A stretch of DNA of 64,000 nucleotides. Origin: Paludibacter propionicigenes WB4 (GTDB lineage Bacteria; Bacteroidota; Bacteroidia; Bacteroidales; Paludibacteraceae). Shown one piece after another: positions 52,484 through 61,570 of this stretch (its first letter is position 1; the number at the start of each line of letters is the position of its first letter). The notes under the pieces are model-generated. The model saw nothing but the letters and a program-made list of their open reading frames with translations, made no database searches and was not told the origin of the DNA. The stretch spans positions 744,001-808,000 of the forward strand of contig NC_014734.1 in assembly GCF_000183135.1 (NCBI RefSeq), written 5' to 3'. The position numbers and the translations under genes were made by a program.

Positions 52484-52999
52484 TCATTTAAATTGTTTTT
52501 CAATGAATTTCACAACACTTCTGCTATTTGTCATCAGCAAATAACCGATTACACTTTTCGCCAGATAAAAAAACAACCAACCTGAAGAAAATCCATCTTG
52601 AAACATTTGCTTTTGTTGAAAATAGTTGAAAGTATATCTACAAAACATGGGTAAACTATCAACAAATATATAACCTCCGATTACAATTGTCGCAATCATC
52701 ATAACTTTTGAATAATCAAAATCACCTTCAATCCGATCTTCTTTGAATCCTCTTTCTAATTGGAGTTTATCAATAAGCCATGAAGTTTTAAAAACAAAAA
52801 GCCATAGAATAAATAAGTATATTCCGATTGTTACTATTAGAAGTAGTATGTAATAAATGATTGTCCATGCTTCATTGTTATTACCAGCAATAACTGAGAA
52901 AAATGACGTAACAAATTGGATAATCGTTGTTACTCCATTTATTACGAGCCATATTCCTAAAACTTTTAAAAAAATTGTCCAAAAATTTCTTACGCTCAT
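52484..52999 (-). CDS. membrane protein, about four helices, function unknown
   Basis: The 171-residue protein has hydrophobic segments at about 8-36, 45-72, 95-115 and 140-156 (FLKVLGIWLVINGVTTIIQF, IIYYILLLIVTIGIYLFILW). Between helices two and three is a charged loop (DKLQLERGFKEDRIEGDFDY). No family is recognised. The gene lies between the two halves of a split T repeat, as if it had been inserted into one. Confidence 0.65.
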   Translation of the reverse strand: MSVRNFWTIFLKVLGIWLVINGVTTIIQFVTSFFSVIAGNNNEAWTIIYYILLLIVTIGIYLFILWLFVFKTSWLIDKLQLERGFKEDRIEGDFDYSKVMMIATIVIGGYIFVDSLPMFCRYTFNYFQQKQMFQDGFSSGWLFFYLAKSVIGYLLMTNSRSVVKFIEKQFK

Positions 53000-53060
53000 G
53001 GTGGTTCGTGTTTTGTCGTTGATATTATTAATTCAATTTCCTTTGTTTCTCTTTCCTTAC

Positions 53061-53178
53061 GGATTTTAATTACTATCGTCTTGCAACTTGCTCTTGTTCC
53101 CCTTTAGGGGTTAGGGGCAGGGATTAGTTGTTCGACACTTCGCTCAACATCTTGTGCTAAGCTACGCTTAACGAGGGG
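53061..53178. repeat. truncated repeat T4 (right half) plus M copy 3
   Basis: T4 begins with GGATTTTAATTACTATCGTC (53061-53080) and ends CCCCTTTAGGGGTTAGGGGC near 53118. M follows at 53130-53178 and ends three bases from the stop codon of the frameshifted gene. Confidence 0.75.
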
Positions 53179-53180
53179 AA

Positions 53181-53857
53181 CTAATTATCAACTTTCAATT
53201 GATCTTCAATTACTTTTCTCCAACTATTAATGATTGATTCTTCGTTTCTTTGATAAAAAAGATTTGTCCTCTCCTCAATCTGATATTGATTAAATCTCTT
53301 TAAAACAATGTCTTTTTTATAAGGCAAAAGATAGAGTAATATGCACTATGATCTCTATTAGACGATTCAATCCCTATAATTTTGCCGGTTTTTGAATGAA
53401 TTATCTTTTGGATAACCGGAAATACTGTGTTTTCCTTAATTTTAGACCTTGCATTTAAATAATATCTTATAATTACTGGCGTTTCTATTGTCTTTTCTTT
53501 GAATTGGCAACACTGTTTGAATTTCCGTTGGTATGCCTTGCCACTCTTTTCCCACTGTACAAGTGTAGTCCATGGATATAAAGCACAAGCGTCACATTTA
53601 CTATCAATTCTATATCCGGGAAAAGATTCAATATAAGCTCCAATTGTGTCAACTCCAATTTTTTGTAGTGAATCAATAAAGCTTTCAGCCTGTTTACCGA
53701 AATTTGACTTGTAACTATTTATCGTCGTTTTTTCAGAATAATTCTTTTTCCAATAGTTGTCAAAGTCTTTATAGTTCAATTTATTTTGCCCACAAATAGT
53801 TAGTGAAATAAATACGCCAAAAGTCAGAATATATAATGCATTTTTTTGATTATTCAC
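53181..53857 (-). pseudogene. hypothetical exported protein, interrupted by a frameshift
   Basis: From a GTG at 53857 the minus strand codes an exported protein (YILTFGVFISLTICGQ signal) with two cysteine pairs (KCDACALYPW, QCCQFKEK), ending early at 53300 as IFCLIKKTLF. In the next frame a natural-looking C-terminus continues: LPYKKDIVLKRFNQYQIEER, then TNLFYQRNEESIINSWRKVI and EDQLKVDN, stop at 53181-53183. One extra T in the T4 run near 53337 would join the frames. Either the gene is broken here or the sequence has an error. Full length would be about 225 residues. Confidence 0.65.
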
Positions 53858-53932
53858 TGGTTCATTTTTTGTTTATATAGCCATTGTATACATTTAAAAC
53901 AAGACTCTGCCTTGTAAATCTTATCATGTAAT

Positions 53933-54095
53933 CCACCCCAAACCCCTAAAGGGGATTTTAATTACTTTCGTCTGGCAACTTGCTCTTGTTCCCCTTTAGG
54001 CTTCGACGTGAGCTCAGCCGAACGTGGTTAGGGGCAGAGGTTAGTTGTTCGACACTTCACTCAACATCTTATGCTAAGCTACGCTTAACGAGGGG
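53933..54095. repeat. composite repeat T5 (with 23-bp filler) plus M copy 4
   Basis: T5 (53933-54036) has the usual left arm. Its right arm is split by a filler at 54001-54023 (CTTCGACGTGAGCTCAGCCG...), the reverse-orientation form of the insert in E1. M (54048-54095) follows and overlaps the end of the helicase gene, supplying its stop codon inside CGTTAAGCG. Confidence 0.8.
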
Positions 54096-57000
54096 ATAAA
54101 TTAATTTTCTCGTATTCTTCTCTGTCAAGTCTATCAATGAATTCAACAAGTTTGTTTAATTCTCTTTCTGCAGAATACCACCAGTTTGTTGACCAAATTC
54201 TATAAAATATAAAGCCGTAAGGCTTTATAACACTTTCTCTGAAAATATCCCAAGCATAGGCTTCATTGCTACTGTGATATTCTGCTCCATCACATTCAAT
54301 CGCAATAATTGGTTTTAGCGCTATTTTCGATTTTATCACTAAGTCAATTCTAAAACCACCAATTTTATATTGTTGCTGAATTCTATTTTCGCCAATTTTT
54401 GCAGCTAAGCGATTAAATACTTCTTCCTCAAATGGAGATTCAGAGCCTAAATTATACTCATTATCATACTGTCTTGATTCACAATTGTCATACAATAGTT
54501 TTAAAATTTCCTTCTGTACTTCAATATTGTTTTCACTTATTGCTTTTGAATACGCCAAATAAGCATAAAACACAGCTCGCCCAGTATTTTTGTTTTCTCT
54601 TAATAGTGTTGGATATTCGTTTATTCTTTCTTCTGGGATAGAAGTACATACAAACATTTTGAGTTTGGCTCTTGTAATAATAACATTTAAAAGTTTGAAG
54701 CCATTTTGTTGTAAAATTGGTCCAAATAGTTGTCTGAAACTACCATCTTTTCTTTTGCCAAAAGTTGTAGAGAGAATAATAATATCTCGCTCATCACCTT
54801 GAATATTTTCAAGATTTTTCACAAAAAAATCAGAGCCATACAATGAAAGTTTCTTATCAATTGCAGGATCTTGACGAGCTTTTGTAATTTCTTCAAGAAT
54901 AAGATTTCGTTGATACAAATTGAATGTTGCAACACCAACAGAAGGATATTTACCATTAGCCAGAGGCTTAATTCTATTCAATAAAATATCAATTACTTGT
55001 TTTGCCTCGTCAAGATTTACTGAATCCTCATATAAACCTGCTACTTGAATATACTCGATAGATTTATATTCTTGCTTTGCAGGCATTGGGATGAGTCGTT
55101 TGCCGTAAAAAGCATGATTTGAGAATTCAATTAAGTTAGGGTGTTGGGAACGATAGTGAATCTTCAAAAATGAAGCTTCATAATTGCAATTTTCCGCATA
55201 AACTAATAATGATTCGCTATCAGCTAAATCTATGCTATGTTTAATCTTTGCATTTTCTGAGTGAAAATTTGTTTCGTCTTCGTTATCCTCGTCAGTTGGT
55301 GCTAAAATTGCATTCCCGCCTTGGAAGAAGTTAGAAGGTGGCATTTGTTGACTATCACCCGAAATAATTTTAATTTTACCTCTGAGCAAAGCAGGAAATG
55401 TATCTTCAATTCTTAACTGACTAGCTTCATCAAAAATAACGACATCAAAAAGTCCCTCTTTTAATGGAATTATCGAACCACAAACACTTGGACTAATAAG
55501 CAATACTGGATAGAAACTTGTAAATAAGTTGAAATCAGTTCGTATAATTTTACGTAATGAATTACGCTTTTCGCCTCTTGCACCTCTCTTATTAAATAAA
55601 CTAATCATGTTTACTCCATTGTTTTGAGCATTTCTTACTGCACAATATTGTTTTTCAGACCAATCATTTACAATGTTCTTTTTTTGTACAATTCTTAAAT
55701 CATTCTTATGATCAACAATTTCATTAAGTTTATCTTCATTTTTAGGTAAATCTTTGTGTTCATTAATTGACAGCAGCCAGTAAAAATACCAAGTTTCAAA
55801 CTGAACAATCCAATTAGTGCTATTGATTTCAATTAATGACTTAATAACAATTCTCTGCAAATCAGTCAGTTCAAGGAAAAATTTTCTCCATTCGTAATAT
55901 TCCCTAAATTCCTTTATGTGTTGATTGACAATATCAAATGAAGAAATAACTTGATTTAATGAGCTAATACGTTCATTATGTGTGTTACTTTTGGAAGGTT
56001 CATTTTCAAAAATATCTGCATCACTTATATTTGTAATTAACGCATCAAAACGATTCTCGACAACCTTAATATGTGATTCAAATTCAACATATTTTGAATG
56101 TAAATTGCTTGAACTAAAACTATTCAAATAATCTGTTTTGATATTTTCAATTTGGTTGTACCAAGCAATTGTTGAATCTTTTAAATGCTCAATATCTTCT
56201 ATTCCAGATTTAAAATTTTCTTCTTTTTCAATTTCAATAAAATTGTGATCAAAATAGCTGTATGTCTGTTTTACTGCTTTAATCTTACCAATATTTTCTA
56301 TTAAAAGTATTCTATTGTTTTTGATACTTTTATGTTTTTTGGAAACAATACTTAAAATGTTGATTAATGCTTTTGTGAATGAGTCATTTTTTAAGAAGAT
56401 TTCACCGTATTGGTTTTCTGCGTTTGAAACGAATGAACTAAAGATTTCGATTTCGGAAATTAATGATTTAAAGTATTCGTAATAATGATTATCAAGCCAG
56501 TTCTTGTAATTGTCAAGGTTTGTACTTAATTCTGTTTTGATTTCTTCTAATCTATTGGGATATTGTAAAAAACTCTCCTCTAATTTCAATTGAACTGCCC
56601 TTGAACTTTCATCATTAAACAGTTTGTCACTTAGAATATTTAATGGGTGATTTAGCTCTTTTACTTCTAAGAATAGTTTTTGAGCAGTCTTAATTTTTCC
56701 AATAAACTCAAACAGTTCATTTTCATCTTCTTGGAACTTAAACTGTTTATAATCTAATTTGTATTTTAATTCGCCTATTTCTACATTACTTTCGTATTTT
56801 AGAAACTCTCCAACTAGATTAGTCCATTTTTTACCGTGAAAAATTTTCCTGTCAAGTTGTTTGTGTTGGTTGTTATACGCTCCAACCTTGCTTTCAAGGT
56901 TTTGTATCAAAAAATCATAATTTGCTGTATTAAAGTTATTATAAGAAGAAAGATTACTGTGCCTGTCGCGAACTGAATTAACAATACCATCTCTATCTTT

Positions 57001-58167
57001 ATTAATGTCTTCAATTACTGCGGCAAGTGCTCCGATTTGTTCGCTTTCTTTTTCAAGATTATGTTTAATGATATCTAATGCTGTTTTCTTTTCGCACACC
57101 ACAAGACATTTTAAATTGTTTGCTAAAGCATTTGTAATAAGCGCTGTTAATGTTTGACTTTTCCCAGTTCCGGGAGGACCTTGTATTATTTTGCGTGGTT
57201 TCGAGTTGAGGGTTGATAAAATTCCTTGTTGGCTTGGGTCAGTTTGCACTGCACTGTGTGCAGTTCCTGGAAATTGTTCAACAATTAGTTTGTCAAACTG
57301 AAAGTCCGAATAATTTTCAATAATTCTATCTATATCACCAATTATACTTTCTTTTTGAGCTCTAAATAAACCAAAAATACCACCAAAGTAAATCCAAGGC
57401 AAATTACTCGAAGCTGACTCAATTGAAGCAGATTCGGGAATGTTTTTAATTGGTTCATTCAGTTTTTCAATTAATTCATTTTTGAATTCTTGGTTTGTAT
57501 TTGGGTTTAGTGCTTTTATTATTTTATAGCATTCATCAATTAATTCAGTCTTATCAATAATTGCATCTTCCAAGAGTTCTTCATTGATTTGAGGGATTAA
57601 TATATTTTCGTCAGTTTTCAAATACGATAAAAGTACTTCGTTTAAGCCAACTGAATGTATTTCTTCATCTACAATTCTTCCATTTGAATTACGAACTTTG
57701 TTTCTTAGAATTGACCAAGTATTTACTTTATTTGTTGCTTTTACTATTTCTAGTTGCCAAATAAATATAGGAGCCTTTATAATTTTTCTTGGGTCTTGTT
57801 TTGAAGGTTTCACCAACAAAGGATAACCAAAACTAAACGTTTTAATTCCATGTTCTTTGTAATTGTCATCGTTCTCATAATTTAGCGAATTCAGTCGTTT
57901 CGAAAGAATACTCAATTTTTTCTGTTCTTCAGATGAAGTTTTACTAAGATTTATGCTGTCAAATGATATATTAAATTCAAAACAAGCTTTTGTAAATAAT
58001 AACTTTAAGAATTCATTAGCAAATTCAGGTTTAATAATGTTCAGGTTAGACAAATCTAATCTTGTTGCATAACGTCCAGGCAAAGCATTCAAATGTATTG
58101 ATTTGGTATTTCCTCCTTTGAGTTTGTCTCGTAATGCTTGTATGAAATTTATGTCTATCATAATCAT
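54085..58167 (-). CDS. large SF1 helicase with C-terminal Vsr/DUF559-like nuclease, putative single-gene defence system
   Basis: The 1360-residue AT-rich protein has a unique N-terminal 300 residues, then a superfamily 1 helicase split by a long coiled insert: Walker A IIQGPPGTGKSQTL (330-337), Walker B VVIFDEASQL near 912, GDSQQMPPSNFF, HYRSQHPNLIEFSNHAFY, then NIQGDERDIIILSTTFG and LNVIITRAKLKMFV. The last 110 residues are a PD-(D/E)XK nuclease (SPFEEEVFNRLA, FRIDLVI, AIECDGAEYHSS). This order matches DUF4011-type helicase-nucleases, some of which are reported antiphage genes. A second ATG (MIDINF) is two codons in. Its last codons come from repeat M. Confidence 0.88.
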   Translation of the reverse strand: MIMIDINFIQALRDKLKGGNTKSIHLNALPGRYATRLDLSNLNIIKPEFANEFLKLLFTKACFEFNISFDSINLSKTSSEEQKKLSILSKRLNSLNYENDDNYKEHGIKTFSFGYPLLVKPSKQDPRKIIKAPIFIWQLEIVKATNKVNTWSILRNKVRNSNGRIVDEEIHSVGLNEVLLSYLKTDENILIPQINEELLEDAIIDKTELIDECYKIIKALNPNTNQEFKNELIEKLNEPIKNIPESASIESASSNLPWIYFGGIFGLFRAQKESIIGDIDRIIENYSDFQFDKLIVEQFPGTAHSAVQTDPSQQGILSTLNSKPRKIIQGPPGTGKSQTLTALITNALANNLKCLVVCEKKTALDIIKHNLEKESEQIGALAAVIEDINKDRDGIVNSVRDRHSNLSSYNNFNTANYDFLIQNLESKVGAYNNQHKQLDRKIFHGKKWTNLVGEFLKYESNVEIGELKYKLDYKQFKFQEDENELFEFIGKIKTAQKLFLEVKELNHPLNILSDKLFNDESSRAVQLKLEESFLQYPNRLEEIKTELSTNLDNYKNWLDNHYYEYFKSLISEIEIFSSFVSNAENQYGEIFLKNDSFTKALINILSIVSKKHKSIKNNRILLIENIGKIKAVKQTYSYFDHNFIEIEKEENFKSGIEDIEHLKDSTIAWYNQIENIKTDYLNSFSSSNLHSKYVEFESHIKVVENRFDALITNISDADIFENEPSKSNTHNERISSLNQVISSFDIVNQHIKEFREYYEWRKFFLELTDLQRIVIKSLIEINSTNWIVQFETWYFYWLLSINEHKDLPKNEDKLNEIVDHKNDLRIVQKKNIVNDWSEKQYCAVRNAQNNGVNMISLFNKRGARGEKRNSLRKIIRTDFNLFTSFYPVLLISPSVCGSIIPLKEGLFDVVIFDEASQLRIEDTFPALLRGKIKIISGDSQQMPPSNFFQGGNAILAPTDEDNEDETNFHSENAKIKHSIDLADSESLLVYAENCNYEASFLKIHYRSQHPNLIEFSNHAFYGKRLIPMPAKQEYKSIEYIQVAGLYEDSVNLDEAKQVIDILLNRIKPLANGKYPSVGVATFNLYQRNLILEEITKARQDPAIDKKLSLYGSDFFVKNLENIQGDERDIIILSTTFGKRKDGSFRQLFGPILQQNGFKLLNVIITRAKLKMFVCTSIPEERINEYPTLLRENKNTGRAVFYAYLAYSKAISENNIEVQKEILKLLYDNCESRQYDNEYNLGSESPFEEEVFNRLAAKIGENRIQQQYKIGGFRIDLVIKSKIALKPIIAIECDGAEYHSSNEAYAWDIFRESVIKPYGFIFYRIWSTNWWYSAERELNKLVEFIDRLDREEYEKINLSPR

Positions 58168-58469
58168 GCTTTTTTAGTCCTACTTTGCGAGAATCTTCTG
58201 TCTTATTACACTTACCTCTAACATCTCTGTATATTACGACACCGTCGCACTTATTTCTCTATTAAGCTGGTTTTTTCCACCTTATCCCTTGTCATTAATC
58301 TTCACAGCCCCAAAAATACAAAAAAAACTTTCTGCTTAACACAATTAGCAGAAAAAGTTTTAAACAAGTTGTAATTTTGCAGAAATTATCAAAACTAAAA
58401 ACCGCTCTGATGCAGTGTCAGAACGGTTTTGCTGTAGGGTAGGGGTGCGGTGGGTGTAAAAGCTTGATG
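58168..58469. promoter_or_regulatory. intergenic region: helicase promoter candidate and two hairpins
   Basis: TATTTTTG on the minus strand (58311-58318) is a -7 candidate for the helicase gene, with a leader of about 140 bases. AACTTTCTGC and GCAGAAAAAGTT (58328-58360) form an imperfect hairpin. AAAACCGCTCTGA/TCAGAACGGTTTT (58397-58430) is a strong terminator for the minus-strand fibronectin gene. Confidence 0.5.
58395..58430 (-). terminator. terminator of the fibronectin-III protein gene
   Basis: A stem of about 13 bp (one mismatch) with a 7-base loop is followed on the minus strand by TTTTTAGTTTTG. It lies 40 bases after the stop of the 58470 gene. Confidence 0.8.
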
Positions 58470-59096
58470 TTACATTACATAGCTGATAATGGCATCGCTC
58501 CATACGCGTCCGGGGTCTGAACCGGCACCGGCTACCGCTATAGAATATGCCTGTCCACGTATCAGGTCATCAATTATCATTTTATGTTTGGTAGTTGAAA
58601 GGCGTTGGCGCACGCTTTTATCGGTCACAGGAGATTCAATAATCTCAAGTTCATACAAACGTGCATTCGGTACCACGTCCCACGATATTTCCAAACTTCC
58701 ACGTCTTGGGCCGGGATTAGCTACCACATTTGCCGGACGCTCCAGCAAGCCCACCGGAGCAGGTTTACGTTTCACTTCGAAGCCCGCATCGAGTATCAGT
58801 TTCTCGTCGCCATTACTGATATCCTGCACTTTGACGGCTGCCGTGCTTAATAATCCTTCTAAAAGAGCTCTCGACTGATTTTTGGAGAGCGTAACCTGTT
58901 TGTTACCATCGCGCATCTGTATTAACCACGTTCCGAAATCAGCTGCCTGAATTCTGATGTTGTTGGCTATTTCAGTCATACCCTGAAACTGCGGAGTGTG
59001 CAGTAAATTTTCTCCGATAGTTTCTGCTGTGTTTTTCAATTCCAAATCCGAATAGCGATTAGCTGAAAAATCGACAATTACTTTTGCTTTTGCCAT
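58470..59096 (-). CDS. small fibronectin type III domain protein
   Basis: The 208-residue protein has a helical N-terminal half (AKAKVIVDFSANRYSDLELKNTAETIGENLL) and a single fibronectin-III domain from about residue 118 (RPANVVANPGPRRGSLEISWDVVPNARLYELEIIE, then LIRGQAYSIAVAGAGSDPGRVWSD). It has no signal peptide. Proteins of this layout are a recurrent, uncharacterised Bacteroidales family. Like the DUF6261 gene at 4 kb it is a monocistronic unit with its own terminator and a phased palindrome array upstream (59226-59456). Confidence 0.85.
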   Translation of the reverse strand: MAKAKVIVDFSANRYSDLELKNTAETIGENLLHTPQFQGMTEIANNIRIQAADFGTWLIQMRDGNKQVTLSKNQSRALLEGLLSTAAVKVQDISNGDEKLILDAGFEVKRKPAPVGLLERPANVVANPGPRRGSLEISWDVVPNARLYELEIIESPVTDKSVRQRLSTTKHKMIIDDLIRGQAYSIAVAGAGSDPGRVWSDAIISYVM

Positions 59097-59225
59097 AGTT
59101 TTTTTGATTTTAAGTGAGTATTATTATTAAGAAAACTGTTGATGCTTTATTATCTATTGTTTTACTGATGGTTACAATACATTATCAATCCATCTGCACA
59201 GGCACTTACCGGGCTTTATTGTATT

Positions 59226-59456
59226 TTTCCTTGTAATGAATGCTCTATTCATTGTAAGGAATACCTTATTAATGATAAGTAATACCTTGTTCCTTGTAAG
59301 GAATGCACTATTCATTATAAGGAATGCTCCATTACTTGTAAGGATTAGCTTATTAATTATAAGGATTGCTCTATTACTTGTAAGGAATAGCTTATTAATG
59401 ATAAGTAATACTCCATTCATTGTAAGGAATGCTCCATTACTTATAAGGAAAATGCC
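59226..59456. repeat. phased palindrome array C (11 units of exactly 21 bp)
   Basis: Eleven units start at 59226 and every 21 bases after, without indels. The consensus core is ATTCCTTGTAAGGAAT, an inverted repeat centred between G and T, followed by a 5-base spacer such as GCTCT, ACCTT or GCTCC. The array ends at 59456. The nearest gene is the fibronectin-III gene, whose ATG is 130 bases away. Both strands are open across it (7-residue repeats), which is expected for a 21-bp period and is not evidence of coding. Confidence 0.9.
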
Positions 59457-59827
59457 TTTACTTTATCCAACGGGACAGAAACTGACACTGACCGTAAGAT
59501 ACTGATAACCTGTAGCCCGGTTCTGTTACAGGAGCAAGCGTTTTTTATCTTACAGCACGATGTTCATAAACAACGTTTTGTTTTCGGGGGTAAAATAATG
59601 ACAAAAAAAGGAGAAAAGTAATACTCTAAAAGGAGTATTTTTTTAATTAATTTTGAAAACTTATATTGTTATTAAATATTTGTTTTATTTTTGCAAACGA
59701 GATATAAGCCTGACTGAATGATGATAAGCACTTGCTTACGTGAAAGGGTGGTAGTGTGTTTATGCGGTTCGGCGGTGGGGCTAATATTCCTATTTGCTAA
59801 TTACCAGAAACTTTAATACTGTCTACT
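59457..59827. promoter_or_regulatory. intergenic region upstream of the LuxR-type regulator
   Basis: TATTTTTG at 59686-59693 with TTG at 59666-59668 (17-base spacer) is a modest promoter candidate for the regulator gene, 135 bases before its ATG. Otherwise I see no gene or clear structure. Confidence 0.35.
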
Positions 59828-60637
59828 ATGAACAAAGAACAAGAAATCGCCCAACTACTGGCTGAACTGGAAGAATTGTTTATTTACAACACCGCGACGC
59901 CCGATCCGACCATCGTAGAAAATGAACTTATCTTATCTAAATCCTACGATTTGGAACTACACATTGCCGATTGCAGCAAGTCGCTGTTTGAGCTAAGCAC
60001 CGGAAACTTCTACTCACACCATTCAATCTACGAACCTATGTTGGGACATTCGGTTATACCTGCCGGTGAGAAACTCTATTCGGCCTCTTGGATAAAGCTT
60101 ACACACCCCAATGATCTGACGTTTATATTGCGACTAATCAAAAACTCCATACAGTTTGTTCATACGCTTACGAAGAGAGAAGTGAAAAAGTTTTTCTTGT
60201 CGTACGTGCACCGTATAAGAAATGTGCGCGACGAATATGTTTTTTTTATAGTGAGTTACCGTATCATACCGAACGTTGAAAGCGGAAAACCCGAACTGGT
60301 GGTGCTAAACCACAGGCTGTGCGAGACCATGTCACTCAAAAATGATAACCTCTTCAGACTGATACACGTATATCCGACAGATTTGTTCAAAAAGAGCAAG
60401 CTTTTCAAAGGGGTGGACTACTTTATGTTTACCAACATGGAGATGGAAATTATGCGGGAAGTCAATAAGGGGAAATCGTGTAAAGAAATTGCCGACGAAC
60501 AAAATAGATGCGAAGTCACCATTACCAAACACTGGAGAAATATCAATAGCAAAACCGGAATCAAAACTACCAAACAGGCTTGTTTGTTTGCCAAACAGCT
60601 GGGTATAATGCATGCTCAACAAATGCAAACGGTGTAA
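59828..60637 (+). CDS. LuxR-type helix-turn-helix transcriptional regulator
   Basis: The 269-residue protein has an N-terminal sensor-like region of about 190 residues (possibly PAS-like, LELHIADCSKSLFELSTGNF) and a C-terminal LuxR HTH: TNMEMEIMREVNKGKSCKEIADEQNRCEVTITKHWRNINSKTGI at about 205-250. Here MEMEIMREVNKGKS replaces the common LTxREXEVL. It has no receiver or membrane segment. Its targets are unknown; the downstream GH97 operon is 1.2 kb away across repeats. Confidence 0.85.
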   Translation: MNKEQEIAQLLAELEELFIYNTATPDPTIVENELILSKSYDLELHIADCSKSLFELSTGNFYSHHSIYEPMLGHSVIPAGEKLYSASWIKLTHPNDLTFILRLIKNSIQFVHTLTKREVKKFFLSYVHRIRNVRDEYVFFIVSYRIIPNVESGKPELVVLNHRLCETMSLKNDNLFRLIHVYPTDLFKKSKLFKGVDYFMFTNMEMEIMREVNKGKSCKEIADEQNRCEVTITKHWRNINSKTGIKTTKQACLFAKQLGIMHAQQMQTV

Positions 60638-60686
60638 TAAGGGGTGGCAGGGGTAATTATGATTAAATACATTAGGTTACGTCCCT

Positions 60687-60819
60687 GGACAGGTCACGAC
60701 CAATCCCTACAAACCCACACCAAATGATTGAACCGTATTGTATTATATTCCATCTCTAATAATATCGTTTAATCTATTATTTCCAAAAACCTCCTGTAGG
60801 GACAGGTCGCGACCTGTCC
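60687..60819. repeat. REP pair (BIME-like), second copy
   Basis: The left end GGACAGGTCACGACCAATCC (60687-60706) and right end GGACAGGTCGCGACCTGTCC (60800-60819) bracket an interior matching the copy at 49296-49427 (CAAATGATTGAA, then CTATTATTTCC). The spacing is 133 bp against 132 bp. Confidence 0.8.
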
Positions 60820-61088
60820 GTTTAAATAATATAAATGCCCTACGGACAATAAAACATTGTCAGGGGAAATCCTACCGCATTTTTAGGAACAAAAGCAACT
60901 ATTAAAGTTTAGCAATATTTTTAAACCATTTGGGTTTACATTAGTCTGTAATAAGGATAAAATCGTGGCTAAAACCGCTTTTCGCAGTATGTCAGGCAGG
61001 AGATGTTTTTGATTGATCAGCTGCTACAAAAACATACTATTGAACCCGTAGTGCATTTAATAGATAGATTTTATTTTATAGTAGAGTT

Positions 61089-61337
61089 TATAGATTTCAT
61101 CCAACCTGACGGGGACTGACCTTGTCCGATGAGCCGAACCAACGGTCAGCGTAGCTAAAAACAAGGAAGGAAAGCGTTAAAATACCCACTGTTTGACGAC
61201 CTCAGGGAGGAGTTGGGGGATTTTAGCTTTCCGACCGTCAGTTTTTCGAGTGAAGCGGACAAAGTCTTGAACTTTTTTGCTTCGTTTTTTGGTTCAAGCC
61301 AAAAAATGAAGTGGGGTTTGGGGTAAAACCCCAATAT
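61089..61337. repeat. long interspersed repeat R1, copy 2
   Basis: It matches 22645-22875 with an extra stretch of about 20 bp at 61137-61156 (ACCAACGGTCAGCGTAGCTA) that interrupts GAGCCGA/AAAACAAGG. That extra stretch shares AACCAACGGTCAGCG with the filler in E2 and E3. From 60820 to 61088 I see no gene. Confidence 0.85.
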
Positions 61338-61570
61338 GAAAGCTATTCTTTTTATAAATGCACTACGAATACTATTTACTGTTTGATATTCTGTTCCTTA
61401 TCATTGCTATTCCATGACTAAAAGTCGCCGACAGGAAAAAAAACTTTTGCAGTATAAAAAACATGCTTGGATGTAAAGAATAGTATTTATCTTTGAAAAA
61501 AAATAATTAAACGAACAATCCGTGTCCGAAAACAGTATTTTCTTCGGTTTCGGAACACTTTGAAAATAAG

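Noticed and set aside
59172-59505. Two opposite-strand frames of 82-89 residues over array C
   Set aside because: Both strands are open only because the 21-bp unit lacks stops. The products are low-complexity heptads without plausible start context.
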